Assembly (NCBI GenBank): GCA_036491115.1
Contig: DASXCQ010000093.1
Coordinates: forward strand, 25,459 to 89,458
Reading direction: 5' to 3'
Length of the DNA: 64,000 nt
Origin: DATEPR01 sp036491115
GTDB lineage: Bacteria > Actinomycetota > Actinomycetes > Mycobacteriales > Pseudonocardiaceae
Shown: in pieces, positions 1 through 7,926 of the stretch
Numbering within the stretch: the stretch's first letter is position 1
How the letters are laid out: each line of letters starts with the position of its first letter
Position numbers and translations under genes: made by a program
Notes under the pieces: model-generated
What the model saw: the letters and a program-made list of their open reading frames with translations, nothing else
Told to the model about the DNA's origin: nothing
Databases searched by the model: none

Positions 1-584
1 TTTCCCAGGCCGGCATCGCAGCGGCACTGCGCTGCCAACCGGAGATCCGGCTGCTGCCGGACAGCGGTGACGAACAGGCCGGGGTCGCGATCGTGGCGCT
101 CGACGTCGTCGACAAGGCGGGCCTGTCCGTGTTGCACGGGCTGCGCGGCGACGGCTGCGACCGCATCGTGCTGGTGATCAACGAACTGAGCGACCAGGAC
201 CTGCTCGACGTGGTCGAGGCGGGTGTCTGCGCGATCGTGTGGCGGTGGGAGGCCACGGCATCGTGGCTGGCACACACCGTGACGAAGGCGGCGGCCGGGG
301 AGGCCGCGCTGCCGTCCACGGTGCTGTCCAGGCTGCTCAAGCAGGTGTCCCGGCTCCAGCACCACGTGCTGGCGCCGAGGGGCCTGTCGTTCAGCGGTCT
401 CTCCGAACGGGAGGCCGACGTGCTGCGGTTGGCCGCCGACGGCTTCGACACGGACGACATCGCACGAAAGCTGGCTTACTCGAAACGCACTGTGTCCAAT
501 ATCCTGCACGCTGTGACCATCAGGTACCAACTGCGGAACCGAACGCACGCGGTGGCCTACGTGATCAGGGAAGGTCTCATTTAG
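1..584 (+). CDS. LuxR-family response regulator, 5' partial
   Basis: The frame is open from the left edge (first full codon at base 3) and the first start-like codon (GTG at 93) lies inside the receiver-like domain, so the gene begins outside the window. The visible part holds the second half of a degenerate receiver domain and a C-terminal LuxR/NarL helix-turn-helix of about 60 residues, with the typical L-S-x-R-E-x-x-V-L-R-L core and the recognition segment around KRTVSNIL. It is a DNA-binding transcription factor. The conserved Asp and Lys of true receivers are not evident in the visible part, so it may act without phosphorylation (inference). It lies directly upstream of a second LuxR-type regulator on the same strand; its targets cannot be read from sequence. 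Confidence 0.85.
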   Translation, partial: SQAGIAAALRCQPEIRLLPDSGDEQAGVAIVALDVVDKAGLSVLHGLRGDGCDRIVLVINELSDQDLLDVVEAGVCAIVWRWEATASWLAHTVTKAAAGEAALPSTVLSRLLKQVSRLQHHVLAPRGLSFSGLSEREADVLRLAADGFDTDDIARKLAYSKRTVSNILHAVTIRYQLRNRTHAVAYVIREGLI

Positions 585-751
585 CACGTCGGGGAGGGTG
601 CGCAGTGGGGCGTGCGGGCCGCCGTTACAGCGGATGTCCCACGAACGGATCAGCACCGGGTCCGTGTCCACCGCGTACCTTCGTCTCGACGTGAACGGGC
701 GGCTGCCGGGTGGTGACCACCATTCGGGGCTGTAACCCGGGGAGCGACACC

Positions 752-3604
752 GTGCACCACCATGCCACCCGTGACGCGTCCTGGATCACGGGACGGTCCG
801 CGGAGCTCGACCTGCTCGACCGCCATGCGCGGGCCGCGGCGGCAGGCGAACCGTGGATCGTCCTGGTCGAGGGCGACTCGGGCATCGGCCGCACCACACT
901 GTTGCGCCGGTTCGTGTCCGACGAACCCGATGCGGCGGTGTGGTGGGCGTGCTGCGATCCGTACGAGGTCGATCTCGCGTACGGGCTCGTGTCACAGTTC
1001 TACCGACACGTGAACCGATCGGTGCACCAGCAACACCCCTGGTCCGAACGGGTACCTGGGGCCGCGGCACCGGCGGACGTGGGACTACATCTGCTGCGGG
1101 TCGTGGAGGCGGCCCAGCAGGCCCGGCCTCTGGTCATCGTCGTGGACGATGCACAGTGGATGGACCAGCCGTCGCTGGCCGCCTGCGGCTATGTGCTGCG
1201 CAGGCTGGAGGCGGCCAGGGTCCTGGTGGTCTTCGCCATGCGGTCGGTCCGGCCGGGCGGTGGGCAGCCGGTCCGCGAGGTGTGCGACGGCCTGCGCAGG
1301 CTGGTCGCCGACCGGGAGCGGTCCGCGGTCATCCAGCTCGACGGGCTCACCGCGGAGGGCGTCCACGAACTGGCCGAGCACGCGGGCGGGCCGGTATCCA
1401 TGCCGGTCGCGATCCGGTTGCGCGACTATGTCGACGGCAATCCGGGTCACGCGCTGGACATCGTGCGGCGCATGCGATCCGACGAGCCGACGGCCGCGCT
1501 GGGCATGTTCCCGGTGCCGGACGCGCTGGCCGGCGAAACCCGCCGGTTCTACAACGGTCTGGCCGCGCCCGCCGGCCGGCTGCTGGCCGCGCTGGCCGTG
1601 TTGGACGGCTACCACCCGCTCGCCGTCGTGGCCGAGATCGCCGGGGTGCCGCACGCCCCTGCCCATCTGGCGCCGCTGCTGGCCGGTGGGTTCGTCCGGT
1701 GGTGGCCGCAGGTACCCGGTACGCCGATCGGCATCGACGGCAGACCGCGCCGGGACGCCGTCTACCTGTCGCTGGACCCCGAGCTGCGCCGCCAGTTGCA
1801 CGCCACGGTCGCGCCGCGCGCCGACCGGCTGGCCGCGCTGGAGCACCGGATCGCGGCGAGCACCGGCCAGGACGACGAACTCGCCGACGAACTGGAACAG
1901 GCCAGTACCGATCGGGCGGTCGCCGCGGACGTGGACCGGGTGACGACCTTCCTGTTGTGCGCGGCCGATCTGACCTGCGATCACGCGGCACGGGACCGAC
2001 GCCTGCTGCGGGCGGCCGCCGCCCTGGTGGCCGCGTGGCGGTGGGACCGGCTGGCCGAACTGGCGCCGAGGATCGCCGACTGCTCGCCGGACCCGCTGCG
2101 CACGCTGGCCATGACCGCGCTCGCCCACCTGTCCGGCCGGCCGGCGGCCGCCGTGGAACTGGTCACCGCCAAGGACGATGCCGAGGTCGACGACGCCGAC
2201 CGGGGACTGCTGGTGCGCGCATGGCTGCGGCTGGCGGCGAGCGCCGCGAGCCGGGACCAGGGCCGGCTCGAGGCCGCCATCGCCCGGCGGGTGCTGGCCG
2301 AGCCGGACATCGACCAACCGATCCGGCAACGGGCCGCGTGCCTGGCGGCGGATGCCGACGGCAGGTTCGGCGACGGGCCGACGGCGGCGCTGCGCACGCT
2401 GGAGGAGATGCTCGCCGTGCCGATCCAGGCCGGTGATCCGCTGGAGGCCGTGCCGCTGGCGGCGCGCGGCCGGTGGCAGGCCAGGGCGGGCCGCCTGGCC
2501 GACGCGGTGCGGACGCTGGTCGCACTGCACGAGCGGGCCACCGACGACGCCGTCGGCGAGACCGCTCCCCTGGTGCACGCCGATCTGGCGTTCGCCCAAC
2601 ACCTGTTGGGCGACTGGACGTCGGCGGGCCGCTGGGCGGATGTCGCGGTGGCCGAGGTGAGCAGGCGCGGCACGCCCGCCATGCGCTCCTACGTCTACTC
2701 GACGGCCGCGTGCGTCGCCGCGCCCGCCGGGCAGATCACCAGGGCGACCGAGCTGATGCTGGCCGCCCGGCGGTGGCAGCCCGCCCAACCGCCCGATCGG
2801 ATGAACCACGCGGCACTGGCCGCGGCCACCATCGCGCAGGCGCACGCCGACCATCCGGCGATGCTGGTCGCGCTGTGCCCGGTCACCGAACTGCCGGACA
2901 CCAACGGGCACGTCCGGTACTGCCAGCTGTGGTGGCGGCCGCTGCACGCCGAGGCGCTGATCGGCGCCGGCCGGCTGACCGAGGCCGCCGATGCGGTGCG
3001 CCGGTTGACCGAACTGGCGAGGCGGAGTCCCGCGCTGCGCACCACGGCGGCGTGGCTGCGCGGCTGGCTCGCCGAGCGGCTCGGCGAGCACGACAACGCC
3101 CGGCTGGAGTACGAGTCGGCGCTGGCGGCCACCGCCGGACCGGACGACATCGCGCTGGACCGGGCCCGCGTCGCGCACGCCTACGGCCTGCTGCTGCTCA
3201 CCAGGGGCAACCGCAGGCTGGCGATCACCCAGCTGCGGCAGGCGTTCGACGCCTACTCGCGGCTGGGTGCGCAGCCGTTCCTGGAACGCTGCGCCGCCGA
3301 TCTGGCCGACACCGGCCTGCGGGTGTCCGCAGGCCGGTCGGCCGGACCGCTCGCCGTGCTGAGCGCCAAGGAGCACCAGGTCGCTCATCTGGTGGCGGCC
3401 GGCCTGACCAACCAGCAGGTGGCCAAGGAGATCTACATCAGCGTGAAAACCGTGGAGTTCCATCTGGGCAACATCTTCACCAAGCTGGGCATCACCTCTC
3501 GCAAGGACCTGGGCACGCTGATCACCGGCGACGCGGCCGGTCAGGGCAACGCGAACAGTTCGATCTCGCTGATCGCCACGTCCGGCGGCTTGCCGCCGGA
3601 GTAG
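752..3604 (+). CDS. LAL-type ATPase/LuxR transcriptional regulator
   Basis: Large ATP-binding LuxR (LAL, MalT-like) regulator of about 950 residues. Walker A GDSGIGRTT is near residue 41-49 and a Walker B-like LVIVVDD near 127-133. A long TPR-like helical middle follows, and the C-terminal 60 residues are a LuxR helix-turn-helix (LSAKEHQVAHL ... VKTVEFHLGNIFTKLGI). I chose GTG 752 because GGGGAG at 739-744 sits 7 bases upstream; an in-frame GTG at 710 lacks such a site. The family integrates a ligand or protein signal with ATP binding to activate a pathway. The 3' end overlaps the convergent eCIS operon's last gene by 64 bases. Control of the injection locus by this gene is possible but only inferred from position. 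Confidence 0.9.
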   Translation: MHHHATRDASWITGRSAELDLLDRHARAAAAGEPWIVLVEGDSGIGRTTLLRRFVSDEPDAAVWWACCDPYEVDLAYGLVSQFYRHVNRSVHQQHPWSERVPGAAAPADVGLHLLRVVEAAQQARPLVIVVDDAQWMDQPSLAACGYVLRRLEAARVLVVFAMRSVRPGGGQPVREVCDGLRRLVADRERSAVIQLDGLTAEGVHELAEHAGGPVSMPVAIRLRDYVDGNPGHALDIVRRMRSDEPTAALGMFPVPDALAGETRRFYNGLAAPAGRLLAALAVLDGYHPLAVVAEIAGVPHAPAHLAPLLAGGFVRWWPQVPGTPIGIDGRPRRDAVYLSLDPELRRQLHATVAPRADRLAALEHRIAASTGQDDELADELEQASTDRAVAADVDRVTTFLLCAADLTCDHAARDRRLLRAAAALVAAWRWDRLAELAPRIADCSPDPLRTLAMTALAHLSGRPAAAVELVTAKDDAEVDDADRGLLVRAWLRLAASAASRDQGRLEAAIARRVLAEPDIDQPIRQRAACLAADADGRFGDGPTAALRTLEEMLAVPIQAGDPLEAVPLAARGRWQARAGRLADAVRTLVALHERATDDAVGETAPLVHADLAFAQHLLGDWTSAGRWADVAVAEVSRRGTPAMRSYVYSTAACVAAPAGQITRATELMLAARRWQPAQPPDRMNHAALAAATIAQAHADHPAMLVALCPVTELPDTNGHVRYCQLWWRPLHAEALIGAGRLTEAADAVRRLTELARRSPALRTTAAWLRGWLAERLGEHDNARLEYESALAATAGPDDIALDRARVAHAYGLLLLTRGNRRLAITQLRQAFDAYSRLGAQPFLERCAADLADTGLRVSAGRSAGPLAVLSAKEHQVAHLVAAGLTNQQVAKEIYISVKTVEFHLGNIFTKLGITSRKDLGTLITGDAAGQGNANSSISLIATSGGLPPE

Positions 3605-5004
3605 GTGGACGCGACCTCCAGCCGGACGCTGGACACCCGCAGGGCGTGGCTGATGTTGACCGTCTGCGGCTTGGACGTGTCCTTCAGGTCCAGCGACTCG
3701 GACTCCTGGTTGGAGTAGATCAGCACCAGCTGGGACGGCCGCCCGTGCGCGGTGTAGGCGGCCGGCACTCCGGAGTGGACGATCATCCGCTCCAGGGTGA
3801 CCGGGTGCTGGAAGGTGAGCGTCAGCGACGGGAACTCGCCCTGGGCCGCGGGCGCCTGCCAGTAGGTGTTGAGCACCTCGTCCACGGCCAGCGACACGGG
3901 GTGGCCCTTCGCCGAGGCGCTGGCCACCACCTTGGACGCGTGCACCGGCACGAACACCGTGTCCACCTTCTGGGTCACGTCCTGCTTCACACCGGTGATC
4001 TCGCCGTTGATCGTGGTGCGGAACGGCGGGTAGGCCGCGTACAGCACGCCGCCGAGCAGCACCACGACGCCGACCACGACCCTGGCGACCCGGTAGACGC
4101 GGCGGGCGGCGTCGCCGAAGCCGAACGTGGTCCGCTTCCGCTTGCCGTGCTTGGCCGCGGTGACCACCTTCGGGCCGCGCCGCCGGAACAGCCTGCGCCA
4201 CCACGGGGCGCTCACGACCTCGGCGGTGGCCAGGGACTCACCGCACCGGCCGCAGAACTTCCTGGTGGGCAGGTTGCCCTCGCCGCAGGCACCGCAGATC
4301 AGGTCGCCGGGCCGCAGCTTGCGTTCCGGCGCTGTCCGGGTGACGGCCGGTGCCTTGGGCCGCGCGGCCTGCGGCACCCGCTCGACCGGTTCGGCGGGCG
4401 GGGCCGGTTCGGCCTTGCTGACCGGCGCCACCAGCGCGGACACCGGCGGCGGAGGAGGGGGTGGCGGTGGCGCTGCCGCTCCCGGTGGTGGTGGCGGTGG
4501 CGGTGGCGGGGGTGCCCCGCCAGGGGGTGGCGGCGGTGGCGGCGGCGCGCCACCGGGTGGCGGCGGGGGCGGCGGCGGTGCCGCCCGACCGCCAGGGGGT
4601 GGCGGCGGAGGGGGTGGCGCGCCGGGTGGGGGTGGTGGCGGCGGTGCGGGGCGACCGGGTGGGGGTGGCGGTGCGCCGCCCGGCCTCGGTGGCGCACCGG
4701 GAGGTCCGGGTGGCCGGGGTGCGGCACCGGGCGGACCGCCCGGCCGGGGCGCCGTGGTGGGCGCGCCGCTGAGCACGCCCGCCCTGGCCGGGCCGCCGAC
4801 CAGGTTCTGGCTGGCGGTGACGGCCCGCTGGAACAGGCCCCGCCTGGGCGGTGCGGCCGCTGCCTCCTCGGCCTGCGCCACGAACTCCTCGGACACGTTC
4901 GGCACGACCTTGTCGCCGGTCCATTCCAGGAAACCGCCGCAGTTGCCGCAGAAGGCGTCGCCGCCGGCCGAGTGCGTGCCGCAGGTGCGGCAGACGATGA
5001 TCAT
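3541..5004 (-). CDS. CisA-like zinc-ribbon, proline-rich membrane protein of the eCIS operon
   Basis: A 487-residue protein with a mosaic layout. An N-terminal zinc ribbon (C5, C8, C19, C22) is followed by a polyproline/glycine tract of about 110 residues, a second zinc ribbon (CGACG ... CGRCG, about residues 248-265), a basic stretch, one transmembrane helix (VVVGVVVLLGGVLYAAY, about 320-337) and a C-terminal discoidin/F5-8C-like galactose-binding fold (about 360-487). The predicted topology is cytoplasmic N-terminus and external C-terminus. The ATG at 5004 overlaps the stop of the tail protein I gene (ATGA), so it belongs to the injection-system operon. The architecture resembles CisA, the Streptomyces protein reported to dock cytoplasmic contractile particles at the membrane; that assignment is by architecture and context. 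The 3' end overlaps the LAL regulator by 64 bases. Confidence 0.8.
   Translation of the reverse strand: MIIVCRTCGTHSAGGDAFCGNCGGFLEWTGDKVVPNVSEEFVAQAEEAAAAPPRRGLFQRAVTASQNLVGGPARAGVLSGAPTTAPRPGGPPGAAPRPPGPPGAPPRPGGAPPPPPGRPAPPPPPPPGAPPPPPPPPGGRAAPPPPPPPPGGAPPPPPPPPGGAPPPPPPPPPPGAAAPPPPPPPPPVSALVAPVSKAEPAPPAEPVERVPQAARPKAPAVTRTAPERKLRPGDLICGACGEGNLPTRKFCGRCGESLATAEVVSAPWWRRLFRRRGPKVVTAAKHGKRKRTTFGFGDAARRVYRVARVVVGVVVLLGGVLYAAYPPFRTTINGEITGVKQDVTQKVDTVFVPVHASKVVASASAKGHPVSLAVDEVLNTYWQAPAAQGEFPSLTLTFQHPVTLERMIVHSGVPAAYTAHGRPSQLVLIYSNQESESLDLKDTSKPQTVNISHALRVSSVRLEVASTYSGGKPPDVAISEIELFALP
4440..4740. repeat. low-complexity proline/glycine codon repeat
   Basis: G-rich on the plus strand (GGTGGCGG-like units) and C-rich on the coding minus strand. 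It encodes runs of 7-10 prolines separated by GG or GA inside the CisA-like protein. It is a coding tract, not a non-coding satellite. Such tracts are prone to slippage and assembly error, so the exact length deserves caution. Confidence 0.7.
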
Positions 5005-5534
5005 CGAACCTCCAACCGGTGTGGGACGTGCGCCGGCTTGTCCGTGGCGATCAGTTCGTCCAGTACGCGGACACCGACCTGTGCGCCGTCCTCGGTCCGG
5101 ACCACGACGGACAACCACGGCTGTTCGTCGCCGGGCAGTGCCGAGTCCGGTGTCTGTGACCAGGTGACTCCCCCGCTGTCGGTCACCTCGACGGTGCAGC
5201 CGGACGCCTGTTCCAGCCGGGCCCGCAGCCCGGCGATGGTGCCCCTGGTCCGGTGCAGCGGCACGGCGCCCGCCACCGCGATGCGGCGCTGGCTCAGTGG
5301 CACGTTCTCGTCCAGCGGCATGCCGAACCAGTCGGCCAGCCAGCCGAGGAAGTCCTCCGGTGCGGTGGCCGGATCGACGTAGGCGGCCAGGCAGTCCAGA
5401 GTGGACACGATCGGGGCGAGGACGTCGTCCAGCCCCTCGGTCCACCGGACCGTGAACGGGTCCTCCTGATAGACGGCCGGCAGCAGTGTGTGCAACGGAT
5501 ACGGCATGCCCAGCCGATCGACGACGCCACGCAT
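5001..5534 (-). CDS. phage tail protein I-like eCIS baseplate protein
   Basis: A 177-residue protein of the phage tail protein I / gpI type (Afp12-like), a wedge component of contractile-tail baseplates. Conserved-looking features are a start with L-P-x-V-Y-Q-E-D, a central segment DFLGWLADWFG and the R-R-x-x-x-x-A-x-x-L-H-x-x-R-G-T-x-x-G-L block typical of the family. The ATG at 5534 overlaps the baseplate J stop by one base (TGATG) and its own stop overlaps the next gene (ATGA), so translation is coupled along the operon. It acts in the cytoplasm as part of the assembled particle. Confidence 0.85.
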   Translation of the reverse strand: MRGVVDRLGMPYPLHTLLPAVYQEDPFTVRWTEGLDDVLAPIVSTLDCLAAYVDPATAPEDFLGWLADWFGMPLDENVPLSQRRIAVAGAVPLHRTRGTIAGLRARLEQASGCTVEVTDSGGVTWSQTPDSALPGDEQPWLSVVVRTEDGAQVGVRVLDELIATDKPAHVPHRLEVR

Positions 5535-7504
5535 CAGTTCTCCTCCACCCGTAGCTGGTGGTCGAACGAGAACACCAGGCTGTTCGGCTCCAGGTCGAGC
5601 CGCTGGGTCTGGGCGCCCCGCGAGCCGGTGACCGGGTCGGCGCCGAACAACCGGATGTCCTCGACCAGTTCCACGCCGTGCACCTGTTGCAGCAGGCCGA
5701 ACAGCTCGCCCGCCTGCACCGGCCTGCCGAACGGCCAGCCGTGGCCCTCCGGCCCGCCGCCGGGCAGCGGGTTGAGGTAGCGGTACAGCGCGGTGAGCGC
5801 GTCCTCCCTGACCCGGTCCAGGCCGGCCCGTGGCCGCGCGACCAACCGGCCCACCACGGTCACGCCCCGGTACAGCGGCGGTTCCACGACGACCCTGGTG
5901 CCGATCACCCGTGTCTCGTCGAGCTTCGCCGCGATCGTGGCGAGCGTGTCGGCAGGCGGCAGCAGGTTCTCGAACTGCACCCGGCCCTTCTCGCTGGCCG
6001 CCGCCGGCACCACCAGCACCCGCGCCGACCCCGCGGCGACGTCCCCGGTGCCGGCCGGGATGCACCGCACCCTGGCCACCTCCGGCGCCGCCTGCCTGGC
6101 CAGTGCCTCGTAGTCCTCCGTGGTGACGGCCCGGCTGCGGGCACGCAGCATCAGCGGTCCCCTGACCTTCGCCTCGGTCAGCGTCTCGCCGGCGACACCG
6201 CCCTGCGCCGGACGCAGGTTCTCCACGCCCGCCACGAACGGGATGGACGACTTGAGCGTGTTGATCGTGCCGGTGGCGACGTTGCCGGTCGGGCCGCCGC
6301 CGGTGACGTAGCGGCGGATCCGCACCGGCTGGCCCATCGGCGGCACCTCGCCGTACCGGCGCAGCCTGCCGTCCGGCTCGCGCACCGCCGGTCCGAACTG
6401 CACCACGCCGTTGCTGGCGTCCAGCACGAAATGCCGGTCGTGCGGTGCGCTCGCGGCGAAGTGGTCCACCAGGGTCCACTCCTGCCAGCCGTCCGCGGAG
6501 CCGATCTCCACGATCGGGTCGGCACCGGCCAGGATCGGCGCCCTGGACACGGTGAACGACTGGCCGGGCACGCCTTCGGACTCGCCCAGGGTCTCGGCGG
6601 CGACGATCTCACCGTGCAGTGCGTCCGCGGTGCCGCCGACCGTGCACGCGGTCAGCCCGTGCACCATCGGCGCCTCGGTGTAGGGCGGCTGGCCCTCTTC
6701 CGGTTGCACCACCCTGGCCCGCAGCCAGCCTGCCCGGTCGCCGCCGATCACGCTGGGCTGGTGCTCGCCGGGGACGTGCACGATGACCGCGCCGGACCGG
6801 TTGAGACCACCGGTCTCGTCCAGGCCGAGCAGGCATTCTGTCCACTCCTCGCCGGTCCACGCCTCCCAGACCAGCGGTGGCCGCGACGGGTTCACGCCGA
6901 TGCCCTCGACCCGGCCGTCGAACTCGATCCGTACCGCGCAGTTCGGCGCGGGGTCGTCCAGTCCGACCAGCAGCGCGTCGCCCGCCGTCGGCGGCGTGCC
7001 GAACGCGGCGAACGTGGTGTGCATGGCGAGTTGGTCGCTGCGGCCGGCCAGCGCGCGCTCGTCCGGCTCGCCCGCCGTCCTGGCCACGTCGGTGCGGACG
7101 TGGTCGATCGAGTGCGGCGCGACGACCAGTTCGTCCAGCGTGGCGAACTCGATCGACTGCTCGGACTCGGTTCTCGGCGTGCCGACCCTGGTGCCCGCCG
7201 CGACGGTCAGCGGTGTGGTGGCCGGTGCGGACAGCCAGAACGTGACCGGCACCCGCGCCGGTGTCGGCGACAGCAGCCGCAGGCCGATCAGCTCCAGGAA
7301 CTTCAGGTACAAACGGTCGGGCACCCGGTTCAGCCGGAACAGCAACTGGTCGGTCATGAACGCGAACGTCTCGATCAGCGTCACGCCGGGATCGGACACG
7401 TTGTGGTCCGTCCACTCAGGACACCGCTGCCGGACGAGCCGCTTGGCGTCGTCCACCAGGTCCTGGAACCGGCGGTCGTCCAGGTTCGGGATCGGCAGGC
7501 TCAT
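5534..7504 (-). CDS. putative baseplate assembly protein J (Afp11-like)
   Basis: A 656-residue baseplate assembly protein of the eCIS J-like family, which forms the wedges around the central hub. The N-terminus (PNLDDRRFQDLVDDAKR ... C-P-E-W-T-D-H-N-V-S-D-P-G-V-T-L-I-E-T-F-A) is the characteristic signature of the putative baseplate assembly family. The middle carries beta-rich modules, and the C-terminal third has the gpJ-type pattern T-E-D-Y-E-A-L-A-R-Q-A. The ATG at 7504 overlaps the gp25 stop (ATGA). Length and position between gp25 and tail protein I match described eCIS loci. Confidence 0.88.
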   Translation of the reverse strand: MSLPIPNLDDRRFQDLVDDAKRLVRQRCPEWTDHNVSDPGVTLIETFAFMTDQLLFRLNRVPDRLYLKFLELIGLRLLSPTPARVPVTFWLSAPATTPLTVAAGTRVGTPRTESEQSIEFATLDELVVAPHSIDHVRTDVARTAGEPDERALAGRSDQLAMHTTFAAFGTPPTAGDALLVGLDDPAPNCAVRIEFDGRVEGIGVNPSRPPLVWEAWTGEEWTECLLGLDETGGLNRSGAVIVHVPGEHQPSVIGGDRAGWLRARVVQPEEGQPPYTEAPMVHGLTACTVGGTADALHGEIVAAETLGESEGVPGQSFTVSRAPILAGADPIVEIGSADGWQEWTLVDHFAASAPHDRHFVLDASNGVVQFGPAVREPDGRLRRYGEVPPMGQPVRIRRYVTGGGPTGNVATGTINTLKSSIPFVAGVENLRPAQGGVAGETLTEAKVRGPLMLRARSRAVTTEDYEALARQAAPEVARVRCIPAGTGDVAAGSARVLVVPAAASEKGRVQFENLLPPADTLATIAAKLDETRVIGTRVVVEPPLYRGVTVVGRLVARPRAGLDRVREDALTALYRYLNPLPGGGPEGHGWPFGRPVQAGELFGLLQQVHGVELVEDIRLFGADPVTGSRGAQTQRLDLEPNSLVFSFDHQLRVEEN

Positions 7505-7911
7505 GCTGGTTCGTCCTCCCGCCGGGGAATCGTGTAGAAGGGAAACACCAGGTTCCTCGGGTCGTTGATCGTCTTGATGACGTACTGGATCTCGATGTAG
7601 AGGATCGACGGATCGTCATCGTCCGGCGTGACGATCACGTTGTCGATGATCACGCGCGGTTCCCAGCGCAGCAGCGCCACTCGCACCTCGCTGGCGATCG
7701 CCGCCGCGTTCTCGCCGTTCGCACCGTCGAACACGAAGTCCCGCAGGCGGCTGCCGAACTCCGCCCGCATCGGCCGCTCACCGGGATACGTGCGCAGGAT
7801 CAACTGGATCGCCTGGTCGATGTCCCGTTCTCCCCTGGCCAGCGCGATCCGGCCGGTCGCGTCGACGCCGAGTGGGAACGCCCACCCGGTACCGACGAAG
7901 TCATCAGGCAT
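7501..7911 (-). CDS. gp25/GPW-family baseplate wedge protein
   Basis: A 136-residue member of the GPW/gp25 family (Afp9-like), which connects the sheath to the baseplate wedge in contractile tails. It shows the family's N-terminal G-x-G-W-A-F-P-L start, the D-I-D-Q-A-I-Q-L-I-L-R-T-Y-P-G-E-R block with following R-x-E-F-G-S-R-L, and a C-terminal beta hairpin. It lies 15 bases downstream of the VgrG-like spike gene and overlaps baseplate J by four bases. Length is normal for the family. Confidence 0.88.
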   Translation of the reverse strand: MPDDFVGTGWAFPLGVDATGRIALARGERDIDQAIQLILRTYPGERPMRAEFGSRLRDFVFDGANGENAAAIASEVRVALLRWEPRVIIDNVIVTPDDDDPSILYIEIQYVIKTINDPRNLVFPFYTIPRREDEPA

Positions 7912-7926
7912 CGCGCCAGCCTCCAG

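Noticed and set aside
752..3604. ATPase domain of this gene as the missing eCIS AAA+ ATPase
   Set aside because: It has a C-terminal LuxR DNA-binding domain and the LAL layout, not the Afp15/CDC48-like arrangement.
1085..4204. Very long open frame on the minus strand opposite the LAL regulator
   Set aside because: It is Arg/Gly/Pro/Gln-rich with no domain pattern, opposite a well-supported regulator, and its left part is the out-of-frame shadow of the CisA-like gene. It is typical of high-GC antisense frames.
4440..4740. Tandem DNA repeat or CRISPR-like array
   Set aside because: The periodicity is codon-level proline/glycine coding within a gene; there are no constant repeats with unique spacers.
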